DNA from: M3007 sp046160345
Lineage (GTDB): Bacteria > Bacteroidota > Bacteroidia > Chitinophagales > Saprospiraceae
Direction of reading: 5' to 3'
Assembly (NCBI GenBank): GCA_046160345.1
Contig: JBJXGO010000194.1
Span: 5,467 to 69,466 of the forward strand
Length of the DNA: 64,000 nucleotides
Part shown: piece after piece, positions 16,990-25,868 of the stretch
Layout of the letters: the number at the start of each line of letters is the position of its first letter
How positions within the stretch are numbered: the stretch's first letter is position 1
Made by a program: the position numbers and the translations under genes
The notes under the pieces: model-generated
Seen by the model: only the letters and a program-made list of their open reading frames with translations
What the model was told of the DNA's origin: nothing
Database searches by the model: none

Positions 16990-17970
16990 TTAATACACCA
17001 ATCCTATTTTCTCCCGGATGTTATCCAAAGTTTCTGCGAGGTCAAGCGTGAAGTCGAGGGGGACGGTTTCGCTTTCCAGCATTTGATTTTCAATACATTG
17101 CATTACATGGGCGGCTTCGTAAACATAGCCTCTGCCTTCATATGGAATATCTAGGTCTCGGAAGGTTTCGGTTCTGCCCTCATATTGTGAAATGGTTATT
17201 TTTTTTGTGTGGTGCCAACGTGGATGTAACATAATAGTGCCCTTTGTACCATATAAATGTGCTGTAAGCGATGTATTTGCTGCTATGGTTGAGTGACACA
17301 TCGCAAGCTGCCCATTTGGATATTGAAAGGTAAAGGCACAAGACTCGTCCACATCGGTGGAAGTAAAACTGGCAGCGGCGCAAATATTTTCGGCCTCGGG
17401 CTTTCCAAAAAAAGAGAGCGCGAGCAAAGCCGGGTAAATTCCCAAATCCAACAAAGATCCCGCCCCTAAACTTTTGTTGAAGACCCTTGAAGCCGGATCA
17501 AAGGGCATTTTAAATCCGAAATCAGCCTTGATGGTATGCAGGTCTCCAATTTCGCCTTGCTGTACCAGTTGAAAGGCCTGTTCAAAAGCGGGTATAAACC
17601 TCGTCCAGAGGGCCTCCATCAGAAAAACCCGGTTTCGTCGGGCAGCGGATACCATACGCCTTGCCTCGCCATAGTTCATGGCAAAAGGCTTTTCACAAAG
17701 CACCGGAAGCCCGTTTTCAAGACAGAGGAGGGCGTTTTCGCAGTGAAACGGGTGTGGAGTGGCCACATATACCACGTCCAGACCCGGGCAATGGATGAGG
17801 TCTTCGTAGTGGCTAAAAAAATGGGTGGCACCAAATTCAGCAGAAAATTCCTGTGCGCGCTCAAACGAAGTGGAGGCTACTGCGTGCAGCCGGGCGTTGG
17901 GCAGCCGCCTCAGGTCGTCGGCAAATTGCCGGGCTATTTTTCCAAGTCCGATGATTCCCCAGTTGGTCAT
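16990..17970 (-). CDS. Gfo/Idh/MocA-family oxidoreductase
   Basis: 326 residues. An NAD(P)-binding Rossmann domain opens the protein (GIIGLGKIA, residues 5-13). The family Lys is in the CEKPFA motif near residue 94, and the second domain begins with TIKADFGF and includes SLLDLGIYPALLAL. Closest in feel to dihydrodiol/D-xylose dehydrogenases, but the substrate cannot be assigned. Monocistronic; a repeat array lies directly against its start codon. Confidence 0.9.
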   Translation of the reverse strand: MTNWGIIGLGKIARQFADDLRRLPNARLHAVASTSFERAQEFSAEFGATHFFSHYEDLIHCPGLDVVYVATPHPFHCENALLCLENGLPVLCEKPFAMNYGEARRMVSAARRNRVFLMEALWTRFIPAFEQAFQLVQQGEIGDLHTIKADFGFKMPFDPASRVFNKSLGAGSLLDLGIYPALLALSFFGKPEAENICAAASFTSTDVDESCAFTFQYPNGQLAMCHSTIAANTSLTAHLYGTKGTIMLHPRWHHTKKITISQYEGRTETFRDLDIPYEGRGYVYEAAHVMQCIENQMLESETVPLDFTLDLAETLDNIREKIGLVY

Positions 17971-18050
17971 GGTTATTGGTTGACTGGTTATTGGTTATTG
18001 GTTGACTGGTTATTGGTTAAGTGGTTAAGTGGTTAAGTGGTTAAGTGGTA
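17971..18050. repeat. TTGGTTATTGG/TTAAGTGG repeat array
   Basis: Starts at the base after the oxidoreductase ATG. Degenerate copies of GGTTATTGGTTGACT give way to four perfect copies of the 9-base unit TTAAGTGGT. The array is in one orientation only, so no self-hairpin is expected, unlike its relatives at 8436-8555 and 50568-50704. Confidence 0.85.
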
Positions 18051-18178
18051 ACAGACCTACAAAGGTCGGGGATTGTGCCAAATGTCGCGGCACAAACAAG
18101 TTTTGTTGTTTTTGTGCGGTATTTTTTAATGGGCCTTTGGCTTATTTGCACCTTTGTCCTTTCAAAACTCAAAACGAT

Positions 18179-18565
18179 ATGATCCGCTCTTATTTTCCTT
18201 TTGCACTTCGGCTGATTGCTGCGGCCATTCTTGCCCAAACCCTGTTTTTTAAATTTTCCGGCGCGGAAGAAAGTGTCTGGATATTCCAACAACTGGGGGT
18301 CGAGCCCTGGGGCCGCATTGGAAGTGGTATAGCAGAATTGGTTTGTGCGATACTTTTGATCATGCCTAAAACGGCCTGGATGGGAGCTTTGGGAGGACTG
18401 GGCGTAATAAGCGGCGCCCTGGTTTCGCATCTTTTCATTTTAGGTATTGAGGTACAAGGTGATGGCGGACTTTTGTTTGCGTTGGCTCTGGTTGTGTTTA
18501 TTTGTTGTGCCATCACGCTTTGGCTGCGGCGGATGGAAATTAAGGCGTTTTTTAAGATTTCTTGA
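18179..18565 (+). CDS. DoxX-like membrane protein
   Basis: 128 residues with four predicted transmembrane helices (about 7-22, 45-62, 68-92, 98-117). The N-terminal RLIAAAILAQTLFFKFSGAEES and the following WGRIGSGIAELVCAILLI fit the DoxX/DoxD-like superfamily. Role unknown. The ATG at 18179 is used; the longer reading from 18029 would translate the repeat array. It overlaps the convergent carbonic anhydrase gene by 14 bases. Confidence 0.8.
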   Translation: MIRSYFPFALRLIAAAILAQTLFFKFSGAEESVWIFQQLGVEPWGRIGSGIAELVCAILLIMPKTAWMGALGGLGVISGALVSHLFILGIEVQGDGGLLFALALVVFICCAITLWLRRMEIKAFFKIS

Positions 18566-19070
18566 ACCAGGAAGCGTAAAAAACATAGTTGTTTGCAATC
18601 CGCTCAATCTGGCCTTTGAACAATTCTGGCGTTAGTTCCTTGACGCGACGAGCTGGAACACCTGCGTACACGCCGCCTGCATGACACACGGTGTTTTCCA
18701 GCACTACTGCCCCGGCAGCAATGAGGCAATTTTCTTCCACAACAGCCTGATCCATAATGATGGCGCCCATTCCCACCAGAACATTATCCTGAAGTGTGCA
18801 ACCGTGCACTAAGGCCCGATGCCCGATACTGACATTGCTGCCAATGGTGGTACCACATTTTTGATAGGTGCCATGCAGAATAGCGCCATCCTGGATGTTT
18901 ACCTTGTTGCCTATTCGGATAAAATTCACATCGCCGCGTACAATGGCTTGAAACCATACCGAGCATTCGTCGCCCAATATTACGTCACCAATGATTGTGG
19001 CATTTTCAGCGAGAAAACAGTCGGCGCCAAATTGTGGCGTGAATTCGCGACAAGGGAGTATGAGAGCCAT
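18552..19070 (-). CDS. Gamma-class carbonic anhydrase family protein
   Basis: 172 residues of left-handed beta-helix hexapeptides (IGDVILGDECSVW, IRIGNKVNIQDG and so on) ending in a C-terminal helix. Three zinc-ligand histidines are in place: His66 (ILHGT), His84 and His89 (GHRALVHG), with the five-residue spacing of the Cam family. Hydrates CO2, or has a related PaaY/YrdA-type role. Last gene of the minus-strand unit SH3 protein, VanZ, carbonic anhydrase, starting 3 bases after the VanZ gene ends. Confidence 0.93.
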   Translation of the reverse strand: MALILPCREFTPQFGADCFLAENATIIGDVILGDECSVWFQAIVRGDVNFIRIGNKVNIQDGAILHGTYQKCGTTIGSNVSIGHRALVHGCTLQDNVLVGMGAIIMDQAVVEENCLIAAGAVVLENTVCHAGGVYAGVPARRVKELTPELFKGQIERIANNYVFYASWFKKS

Positions 19071-19073
19071 TAT

Positions 19074-19454
19074 TTACGGTTTATGCTGGACAGGTTGTGT
19101 GCGCTTTGAATAAATGGCAATCGCAATTGCAGCCAAAAAAGACCCCGAGGCATTGGCCAGCATGTCATCAATTTCAAAAAATCTGTTGGGAAAAAACCAG
19201 CCTTGAATCCCTTCCATCAAAGCGCCATAAAGAGTTGACACACAAAAAAGTAGAAACAGATCCATGTTGGTTATTGCCCGTTTTTTTGTTCCCCATACTC
19301 CCCATGCCAGGCACCCTACAAGTACCGCATAAGCGCCCGCGTGTGCCAGTTTATCAGCTGAAAAAAGTTCATATTTGGGCAACTTAACAGAGGGACTTAT
19401 GGATAAAGCAGTGATAAATACCAGCCAAATTAAAGTGGGCAAGAAGGATTTCAT
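19074..19454 (-). CDS. VanZ-family membrane protein
   Basis: 126 residues, four transmembrane helices. It has the VanZ-like layout: FSADKLAHAGAYAVL (Asp-Lys-His motif after helix one), an E-G-x-Q segment (LMEGIQGWFFPNRFFEIDDMLANASGS) and a last helix. The family is named from glycopeptide resistance but most members are of unknown function. Spaced 5 bases after the SH3 gene and 3 before the carbonic anhydrase, so co-transcribed. Confidence 0.9.
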   Translation of the reverse strand: MKSFLPTLIWLVFITALSISPSVKLPKYELFSADKLAHAGAYAVLVGCLAWGVWGTKKRAITNMDLFLLFCVSTLYGALMEGIQGWFFPNRFFEIDDMLANASGSFLAAIAIAIYSKRTQPVQHKP

Positions 19455-19459
19455 CGCGT

Positions 19460-20107
19460 TTAGTTTTTCTTTTTTGGGGTAGTTTCTTCGGACTTGTTGC
19501 CTGGCAGCACACCTTGCCGCTTCATTTTATAATAGTGCAATCCGGCGCCAAATACCCAACCTTCTTTGCCGGATTGGGTGCGCACTTTCACCCAGTGATC
19601 TGTCACCTTTTCATAACCCAAGCTGATTTCCTGTGTCCAATCTGTCTTTTTGTTCAGGAAAGTGACAGGTTCGTACAATTTAAGTTCGGCTAAAGTCTCT
19701 CCTTTCAACCCGGGTTCTTTCCGCACTTTTAGTCCGTCAATCGTGACAAACAGTATGGAGCCACTGGTGCCAGTGTTGCCAGCTGGCGGATTCGGTTTAC
19801 TTATTTCATTGGTAAGTTCAGGACGTTTGGGTGCTCCGCCGGGCTGCGGAGTGAGTAATGAGGTTGGGGGTGCCTGGCCCTCAGGAGGTGTGGCAGGATT
19901 TTCTTTAGGCTGATTTGAGGGCGTTTGAGGGGCCGTTGTCACGACTACCGTGTCTCGTTTTACGGGGCGGTCTTCATCGGAGCCTTCTATATCGCGCACT
20001 TTGCGAACAGCGTCTGCACGGCGCTCGGAACATTTGGACATAGCCCATAAAGCCATGCAGACCAAAAATGCCAGGAGGATAAGTGTTTCTGATTTGGGAA
20101 TCTTCAT
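19460..20107 (-). CDS. Membrane-anchored SH3 domain protein
   Basis: 215 residues. One N-terminal transmembrane anchor (about 8-23) is followed by a Pro/Thr-rich flexible stretch (about 55-115). A bacterial SH3-like domain (about 118-200) has the LKVRKEPGLKGETLAEL signature and a WVKVRTQSGKEGWVFG strand, and the tail is basic. Likely a periplasmic ligand- or wall-binding protein. First gene of the three-gene unit reaching to 18552. Confidence 0.85.
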   Translation of the reverse strand: MKIPKSETLILLAFLVCMALWAMSKCSERRADAVRKVRDIEGSDEDRPVKRDTVVVTTAPQTPSNQPKENPATPPEGQAPPTSLLTPQPGGAPKRPELTNEISKPNPPAGNTGTSGSILFVTIDGLKVRKEPGLKGETLAELKLYEPVTFLNKKTDWTQEISLGYEKVTDHWVKVRTQSGKEGWVFGAGLHYYKMKRQGVLPGNKSEETTPKKKN

Positions 20108-20148
20108 GATGGGTGGATTCAGTTGGTTGGTGATTTGGTGATTTGTTT

Positions 20149-20177
20149 ACCCGCCGTAGCCTAAGCGAAGGAGGGGT
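20149..20177. repeat. Short CCGCCGTAG/CGAAGGAGG intergenic repeat
   Basis: A single short copy of the element whose ends (ACCCGCCGTAG and GCGAAGGAGGG) also bound the 78-base units between rplM and rpsI at 44121-44353. Lies between two minus-strand genes. Confidence 0.7.
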
Positions 20178-20253
20178 GGATTTGAATGCAAAATTGACTT
20201 TTTCAATTGACTTTACATTGATTTTCAGGCTAAATCCTTTGGTGTTTTCAAAA

Positions 20254-21798
20254 TTATTTCAACAATGCAGCGCGCAATATTGCTTTCTCAACTCCAGATT
20301 TTATCCTGAAAACCGGGATGTTTTTTATAATTTCGGCATTGGTAATGACCGCCCCGTTTTGGCCAAAATGCAGATTGGCATCTTTGGTTATTATTTCAAG
20401 TCCTTCGGGAAGCCTTGATCTCGTAAAATTTATTGGCTTGCCCAATTCAATAAAATTGTCGAAGTATTGTACCGAGGATTTGCCTGCAAAGGGAATAAGC
20501 ATCTTGGTAAAAAAGGGGTGGTCGAGTTTTTGATTCGGGTTTGTGCGCACCTCTGATAGGATCTTTCGCATTAATTGATCCAGATTTTGGGTTCCTTTTG
20601 TTTTTGTGCGGATGAGGTTGTCAAGATAAAAAGCGTAAAGGCAACCCCGGTTGTAGGGCAGTTTTTCCCAGGCTTTGCCACCGTTCCAAAAATGGTCATA
20701 GCTCATGGAGTCGTTTGGCATGGTCCGTAGCGGAGAGCTGTAATGTTCAGAAGCGAAATTGTTCAAACCATCTAAGAATTCATCTGTATTGATCAGGCCA
20801 TATCGAAGGCTGTTTTTAAGCGTAAAATATTCAGTAAATCCTTCGCTAAACCAGTATTGTCGCTCCTCATCGGCGTTTTGAATATGGACGCCTATCCAAT
20901 GATGCATCAATTCGTGCACCCAAACATAACGGATAAGGTTAAACTCAACTCCTGGATTATCTGTTGCGAAGGACATAAAACTATTGGTCAAGCCGGAGCC
21001 ACCCACGCTTACGACCCTGGATCTTTCATTCCAGGGTGCGTCTTGAATAGGAAGGAAAGTTACCGTGTAAATCGTATCACTGAAATCGTTCCAAAATGCG
21101 CGATGTCCTTCTACGGTTCGTTTGAGGAGATTCAGGAGTGTATCATCAGAAAATTGTGACCATTCGCCTCGAGTGAGCAAATAAACGGGCTGACCCTTTA
21201 CCTCAAATTTAAAGCGCCGAAAATCGCCACCAACCAATACTCCCACGCTGAATTCACTGTTGGTAAGCGCAACGAGTTGACTGGTGTCCGGTCCAAAACT
21301 ATTGTGTAGCACCCAATCTGCCGGAAAATGCTCCCAACGCAATTGAATGGTTTGCAGGTCGTCCGGGCCATCCCAATAACCCTCCGGCGCAATCAGCAAG
21401 TGCCCGGTTTGGACATGAAAATAATCCTTGTTAATAATGGGTTTGTAGCAACAATATTGAAAAAAAAGTTCGCTACTATCTTGCAAATCAAGTATTTGAT
21501 ACAGCACCCTGACCCGTTTCATGGGCAGATGGTTCACCATCAAACGATTGCTGTCAGGCTCCTTCCTTATACTTACGCCAGGGTATTGTTCGGGAAAATG
21601 TACAAAAGCCATTTGATCAGATTCGCCAAACTGATTGTCTTGAAAATCAAGAAAAGTGACCCCTTTGGGTGAGCCGTCAAACTCCACTTCCACCTGCAAA
21701 CGATACTTGCCATCTGTAGAGACTGGACTAATGGTAAATCGAAGCGGCTCGTTCGCCATCAAGGTCCATGGAAAAAGGAATAACAGTAGTTTTTGCAT
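20254..21798 (-). CDS. Secreted gluzincin metallopeptidase (M1/M61-like)
   Basis: 514 residues with an N-terminal signal sequence. The zinc site is HELMHH: His295, Glu296, His299, with the third ligand Glu319 in WFSEGFTEYF. The linker and the WFSEGFT segment are closer to M61 glycyl-aminopeptidases, while the upstream beta-rich domain and the following helices could fit M1. It should act on peptides in the periplasm or outside. No sorting tail. Divergent from the propeller kinase gene. Confidence 0.85.
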   Translation of the reverse strand: MQKLLLFLFPWTLMANEPLRFTISPVSTDGKYRLQVEVEFDGSPKGVTFLDFQDNQFGESDQMAFVHFPEQYPGVSIRKEPDSNRLMVNHLPMKRVRVLYQILDLQDSSELFFQYCCYKPIINKDYFHVQTGHLLIAPEGYWDGPDDLQTIQLRWEHFPADWVLHNSFGPDTSQLVALTNSEFSVGVLVGGDFRRFKFEVKGQPVYLLTRGEWSQFSDDTLLNLLKRTVEGHRAFWNDFSDTIYTVTFLPIQDAPWNERSRVVSVGGSGLTNSFMSFATDNPGVEFNLIRYVWVHELMHHWIGVHIQNADEERQYWFSEGFTEYFTLKNSLRYGLINTDEFLDGLNNFASEHYSSPLRTMPNDSMSYDHFWNGGKAWEKLPYNRGCLYAFYLDNLIRTKTKGTQNLDQLMRKILSEVRTNPNQKLDHPFFTKMLIPFAGKSSVQYFDNFIELGKPINFTRSRLPEGLEIITKDANLHFGQNGAVITNAEIIKNIPVFRIKSGVEKAILRAALLK

Positions 21799-21861
21799 TT
21801 GGCGAAAGTAATGCGAGGCAATAATATTTCCCTAAAAATGCATCTACAGGATTATTTATCG

Positions 21862-21871
21862 CTCAACTGAG
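21862..21871. promoter_or_regulatory. CTCAACTGAG palindrome upstream of the sensor kinase
   Basis: A 10-base near-palindrome (extended here to TCAACTGAGTTGA) located 52 bases before the kinase ATG. The identical 10-mer occurs at 25670-25679, upstream of the M43 protease gene. Possible shared regulator site; inference only. Confidence 0.3.
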
Positions 21872-21923
21872 TTGACTTTTCGTCGTTTAAATGCCCATAC
21901 AAAGGCCTTACCTTCACCCTCCA

Positions 21924-24902
21924 ATGCTGCGCAAAATCCTCGTTTTCAGTCTCCTTTTTAGTTCGGCACAGGGCCTGCTGGCGCAGCAGGCTTTCTCCAA
22001 AAATTATCAGACCAGCGAAGGCCTGTCTTCCAACTATGTTTACTCCGTTTTTCAAGACAGCAAAGGTTATATCTGGGTTAGTTCAGATGTAGGTGTAAGC
22101 CGGTTTGACGGACAGTCGTTTGTCCATTACAACACTTCCCATGGAATGCCTGACAACGAGGTGTTTACTATGTGTGAAGACCCTGCGGGCCGAATCTGGT
22201 TTGCCACACTTAATGGGAAACCGGGATTTTTTTACAAAGGAGCCTTGTACAATGAAAACAATTTCGATTTTTTGAAGGGATGCGACCTTAAAGGTTTGGC
22301 TATAAAACTGTTTCAGCAGGATGATGGCCGGATGGTGTATTGTGGGGCATACAAAACCATCCTGATCGACGTGGATCGAATGGAAAAAGAAGAGCGTTTT
22401 ACGGATGGGATCGCGGTAGCCTGGCAAAATCCCGGCAATATTATTGGCGGCGGGGGACATTATTTCGGCCTTATAAAACCGGAAGGATTTAGCCAGATAG
22501 TCCGTATGCCCATTTTAACCCAAACCATTCAGGCAATAAGCTCCGGCGATACCCTTGTCATATCATCTGATCGAAGTATTTATTTTTTTAACCGTTTTAC
22601 GGGCCATGTGTTATGCGAAAAGCGCGAGCTGGAAGAAGGCAATCAATATATTTTCCTCAAAAAAATCGGTAATAAGATCTGGGTAGGCACCCGTAATGGA
22701 GCCTTTATGTTGGACTATCCTTCCTTGAAAAAAGAAAAAACCTACCTGCCGGGTCGTTCAGTTTCTTGTGTCATGGAAGACCGGGAGGGAGGTTTGTGGT
22801 TTTCTACCTTTGAGGAGGGCATTTTTTATGTGCCCAACCCTGACATTGTGCATTATTCCATGGATGACGGGTTGCTTCACAAACGGGTTATTTGCCTTAG
22901 CCGAGATGCTAAGCAACGGCTTTGGATCGGTTCCGAAGGAAGTGCCTATTCAACTTTTGATGGTGTGAGCATTCGATCAAAGGTCATTTTTCAAAAAAAT
23001 GTCACCAATAAAAACGTTCGAAACATTCGTCATCTGGACGATGGAAGCACTATGGTGGTCAGTAAAGCGGGCAGTCTGATAATCCGTGAAGGCATTGAGA
23101 ATTTGTTGACGCACCGTGCAACAGATATAAACAGGGACCACGATGGAAACTATTGGGCCGGACTTAACGGGCTGTTCAAGATACCTCCAAAACTTGCCTT
23201 GAAAAAAATGTTGCCCCTAAAAAGAGCGGATAATATCCTGGATTCAAACCCTTTGTACGGCGTACCGAACATAACGAGGTTCAAGGGCTTGAAAGTAGAA
23301 AAAATTGAATTTGATGAACGGCATTCAGTATGGGTTGGGACCCATAATGGATTATACGCCATTGATTCAAATGGGGCAGAAAGGCGGGTGCTGCCTTATG
23401 GCATCCAGGACATGGATTTTGACGAGGCCAACAACCAGCTCTGGGTACTAAGCGAATCCAAGGGCTTGTTTGCAATTAAAAACGGGCAGGTAATAGATAG
23501 TATTTCTATCAGCAATCAATATGGAGAAGTGATTTGCCGCGATCTCTGCAGGGATGCTGAAAACAAGATCTGGATCGGAACAGCGAGTGGATTGTTTCGG
23601 GTACATGGGCAGCCCGGAAAAATGCAATTGACCAATTATTGGGGCGTGTTGGGACTTGGCTGGGACAAAATAAATGCTGTAGAAGTAATTGAAAGCCAGG
23701 TGTTTATCGGCAAGGATGATGGGCTGCTTTCAATACCAAAACGATTGCTCCTGGAATCTCCGCCATCTCCGCCGGCTTTGATAAAATCAGTGCGCATCAA
23801 CAACCAAATTCAAAAGCTGGGAACAGACAATTCATTGACGATGGATTATGGACAAGGCTCTTTGAATATTGAATTTGAAGGCCTTTCCTATCGCGAACCA
23901 CAATATATCCGATACCGATACCGCCTGGAGGGACTGGATACTGCCTGGCACGAAACAGCCAATGAAGCCATTGAATTTGCAAGCCTTCGCCCGGGGCAAT
24001 ACAGCTTTGACGTACAGACAATTAACGGCGCAGGAGAGATCGGGGAAGCCGCTGCCCGTGTTCAAATTCAGGTTGTTCCACCTTTTTGGATGCGGTCCTG
24101 GTTTTATGTTGTTTTGGTTGGCCTGCTCACAGCCCTTGTTTTTGGGTATATTAAATGGCGTGAAAACAGGCTTAGGCGGGGCTATGAGCTGGAGCGGGCA
24201 CTAATGGAGAGTAGCCGGGAAAAATCTGAACTGCAAAGGAAAAATGCCGATTTAAAAATGTTGGCGCTTCGTCTCCAGATGAACCCCCACTTTATTTTTA
24301 ATGCCTTGAATACCATCAAAGGTTACTATGGTCAGGAAAAAGTGGTGGAAGCCAATGCCTTTATTGGTAAATTTGCCCGGCTTTTGCGCCTGAACTTAGA
24401 CTATTCGGATACCACGATACCCTTGGATCAGGAAATGGAACTGCTGAATATCTACCTCCAATTGTCACAAATAAGGTATCCCGATAAAATCAATTTTCAG
24501 ATAAATATAGATTCTTCCTTAAACGCCATGGAGATAATGATTCCCTCTATGTTACTCCAGCCTTTTGTGGAAAATGCCGTAATACATGGTGTGGTGCCCA
24601 AAAAAGGCAGGGGCGATATCGTGGTGGATTTTCGGGCAGCAGGCGAAGAAATAACCGTGAGCATTCGTGATACTGGCGTAGGGCGAACGGCCTCAGCCCA
24701 ACAGAAATTCCGAGACCCACACAAGCCCCTTGCAACACAGATCACCCTGGAGCGGCTTCAACTTCTTTGTCCCCAAGCTTCTGAAAAGCCCTTGACGATC
24801 CGAGATTTATATGAAAATGGCAAGGCTTCGGGCACGGAGGTCGTGTTGCATATTCCATTTCAAATCCATCACCCAAACTATGATCAACGCCATCATCATT
24901 GA
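21924..24902 (+). CDS. Beta-propeller LytS-type sensor histidine kinase
   Basis: 992 residues. Signal peptide (1-21), then two seven-bladed regulator propellers made of repeats such as VFQDSKGYIWVSSDVGVSRFDG (about 25-610), a YYY domain (about 620-715), one transmembrane helix (about 720-742) and a coiled coil. The LytS-type histidine kinase carries His789 in LQMNPHFIFNALN, N-box ENAVIHG near 884 and G-box DTGVG near 916. It should sense an extracellular, possibly glycan-derived, signal and phosphorylate the LytTR regulator whose gene overlaps by 23 bases. ATG 21924 is preferred to 21891 because it gives a clean signal peptide. Confidence 0.95.
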   Translation: MLRKILVFSLLFSSAQGLLAQQAFSKNYQTSEGLSSNYVYSVFQDSKGYIWVSSDVGVSRFDGQSFVHYNTSHGMPDNEVFTMCEDPAGRIWFATLNGKPGFFYKGALYNENNFDFLKGCDLKGLAIKLFQQDDGRMVYCGAYKTILIDVDRMEKEERFTDGIAVAWQNPGNIIGGGGHYFGLIKPEGFSQIVRMPILTQTIQAISSGDTLVISSDRSIYFFNRFTGHVLCEKRELEEGNQYIFLKKIGNKIWVGTRNGAFMLDYPSLKKEKTYLPGRSVSCVMEDREGGLWFSTFEEGIFYVPNPDIVHYSMDDGLLHKRVICLSRDAKQRLWIGSEGSAYSTFDGVSIRSKVIFQKNVTNKNVRNIRHLDDGSTMVVSKAGSLIIREGIENLLTHRATDINRDHDGNYWAGLNGLFKIPPKLALKKMLPLKRADNILDSNPLYGVPNITRFKGLKVEKIEFDERHSVWVGTHNGLYAIDSNGAERRVLPYGIQDMDFDEANNQLWVLSESKGLFAIKNGQVIDSISISNQYGEVICRDLCRDAENKIWIGTASGLFRVHGQPGKMQLTNYWGVLGLGWDKINAVEVIESQVFIGKDDGLLSIPKRLLLESPPSPPALIKSVRINNQIQKLGTDNSLTMDYGQGSLNIEFEGLSYREPQYIRYRYRLEGLDTAWHETANEAIEFASLRPGQYSFDVQTINGAGEIGEAAARVQIQVVPPFWMRSWFYVVLVGLLTALVFGYIKWRENRLRRGYELERALMESSREKSELQRKNADLKMLALRLQMNPHFIFNALNTIKGYYGQEKVVEANAFIGKFARLLRLNLDYSDTTIPLDQEMELLNIYLQLSQIRYPDKINFQINIDSSLNAMEIMIPSMLLQPFVENAVIHGVVPKKGRGDIVVDFRAAGEEITVSIRDTGVGRTASAQQKFRDPHKPLATQITLERLQLLCPQASEKPLTIRDLYENGKASGTEVVLHIPFQIHHPNYDQRHHH

Positions 24903-25629
24903 CGACGAACCTGCCGCCAGGGCCTCGCTGGCCATGGAAATAAATTTGCATTGCCCTCAAATAAATATAGTGGCCGAAGCCCATTCAGTAGCGGAAGGCG
25001 TGGAGGCCGTTCAAAGTCATCCAGAGGCAAGTTTATTGTTTCTTGATATTCAACTGACGGATGGCTCGGGCTTTGATCTGTTACAAAATATCAACTTTGA
25101 ATCCCTGAAAATCATTTTTACCACAGCCTACAGCGAATATGCATTGCGAGCGATCAAATTCGCCCCGCTTGACTATCTGTTAAAACCCATTGACGCCCAT
25201 GAATTGCAGGCGGCAGTAGAAAAAGCGACGAAAGAGAAACAAACCGGACTTCTAGAGCAGATAAGGCAATATATGCAACAAATGAGCGGTGCAGTTACTC
25301 CAAGAATAGCCCTGGCCACCTCTGATGGCATTCATTTACACTATGTCAAAAATATTGTTCGCTGCGCTTCGGATGGAAACTATGCTACTGTCCATTTTGA
25401 CGACAAGAGCAAATTGCTTGTCGCCAAAACACTTAAAGACCTCGAAATTTTGCTTTCACCACATCCCTTTGAGCGTATCCATAAATCGCACCTTATTAAT
25501 CTGGATCACTTGCGCCGTTATTACAATCGCTTTTCAGGAGAAGTAGAAATGAGCGATGGTGCAGTATTGCCCGTGGCGCAAAGGAAAAAAACACAGCTGC
25601 TGGAATTATTGGGAAATGTGAATGGATAG
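24880..25629 (+). CDS. LytTR-family response regulator
   Basis: 249 residues. Receiver domain 1-120 with Asp8/Asp9, phospho-acceptor Asp56 (LFLDIQL), Thr/Ser switch (FTTAYSEY) and Lys in YLLKPID. The LytTR DNA-binding domain occupies about 145-245, with NIVRCASDGNYATVHF and HPFERIHKSHLINLDHL. ATG 24880 overlaps the end of the kinase gene by 23 bases, implying coupled translation. Targets unknown; the adjacent protease gene is a candidate. Confidence 0.96.
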   Translation: MINAIIIDDEPAARASLAMEINLHCPQINIVAEAHSVAEGVEAVQSHPEASLLFLDIQLTDGSGFDLLQNINFESLKIIFTTAYSEYALRAIKFAPLDYLLKPIDAHELQAAVEKATKEKQTGLLEQIRQYMQQMSGAVTPRIALATSDGIHLHYVKNIVRCASDGNYATVHFDDKSKLLVAKTLKDLEILLSPHPFERIHKSHLINLDHLRRYYNRFSGEVEMSDGAVLPVAQRKKTQLLELLGNVNG

Positions 25630-25669
25630 TCAAAGATTTTCCCTTAAACTAAAGCGTCCCCATCGTTCC

Positions 25670-25679
25670 CTCAACTGAG
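25670..25679. promoter_or_regulatory. CTCAACTGAG palindrome upstream of the M43 protease promoter
   Basis: Same 10-mer as at 21862-21871, here 20 bases upstream of the TTTG box of the promoter at 25699-25731, a position suited to an activator. Confidence 0.3.
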
Positions 25680-25698
25680 TCCTTCGTTGGTCACTTGC

Positions 25699-25731
25699 TT
25701 TGTCTCAGGCTCGCTCCAGAACTTACTTTTG
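25699..25731 (+). promoter_or_regulatory. Promoter of the M43 protease gene
   Basis: TTTG at 25699-25702, 21 bases, then TACTTTTG at 25724-25731: a full match to the Bacteroidota promoter pattern. It predicts a leader of about 130 bases before the ATG at 25869. Confidence 0.65.
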
Positions 25732-25868
25732 CCCTGCCCTCTCTCAAATACCCCAATCTCCTCTTTTCTGGTTTCAATTGATTTCACGCTGTGTAACCCA
25801 CAGGCTGCCACTGCGATCGCACCGCTCTGGAAAGGCCATCCTTTTATTCACCGATCTTTTAACTTTTT

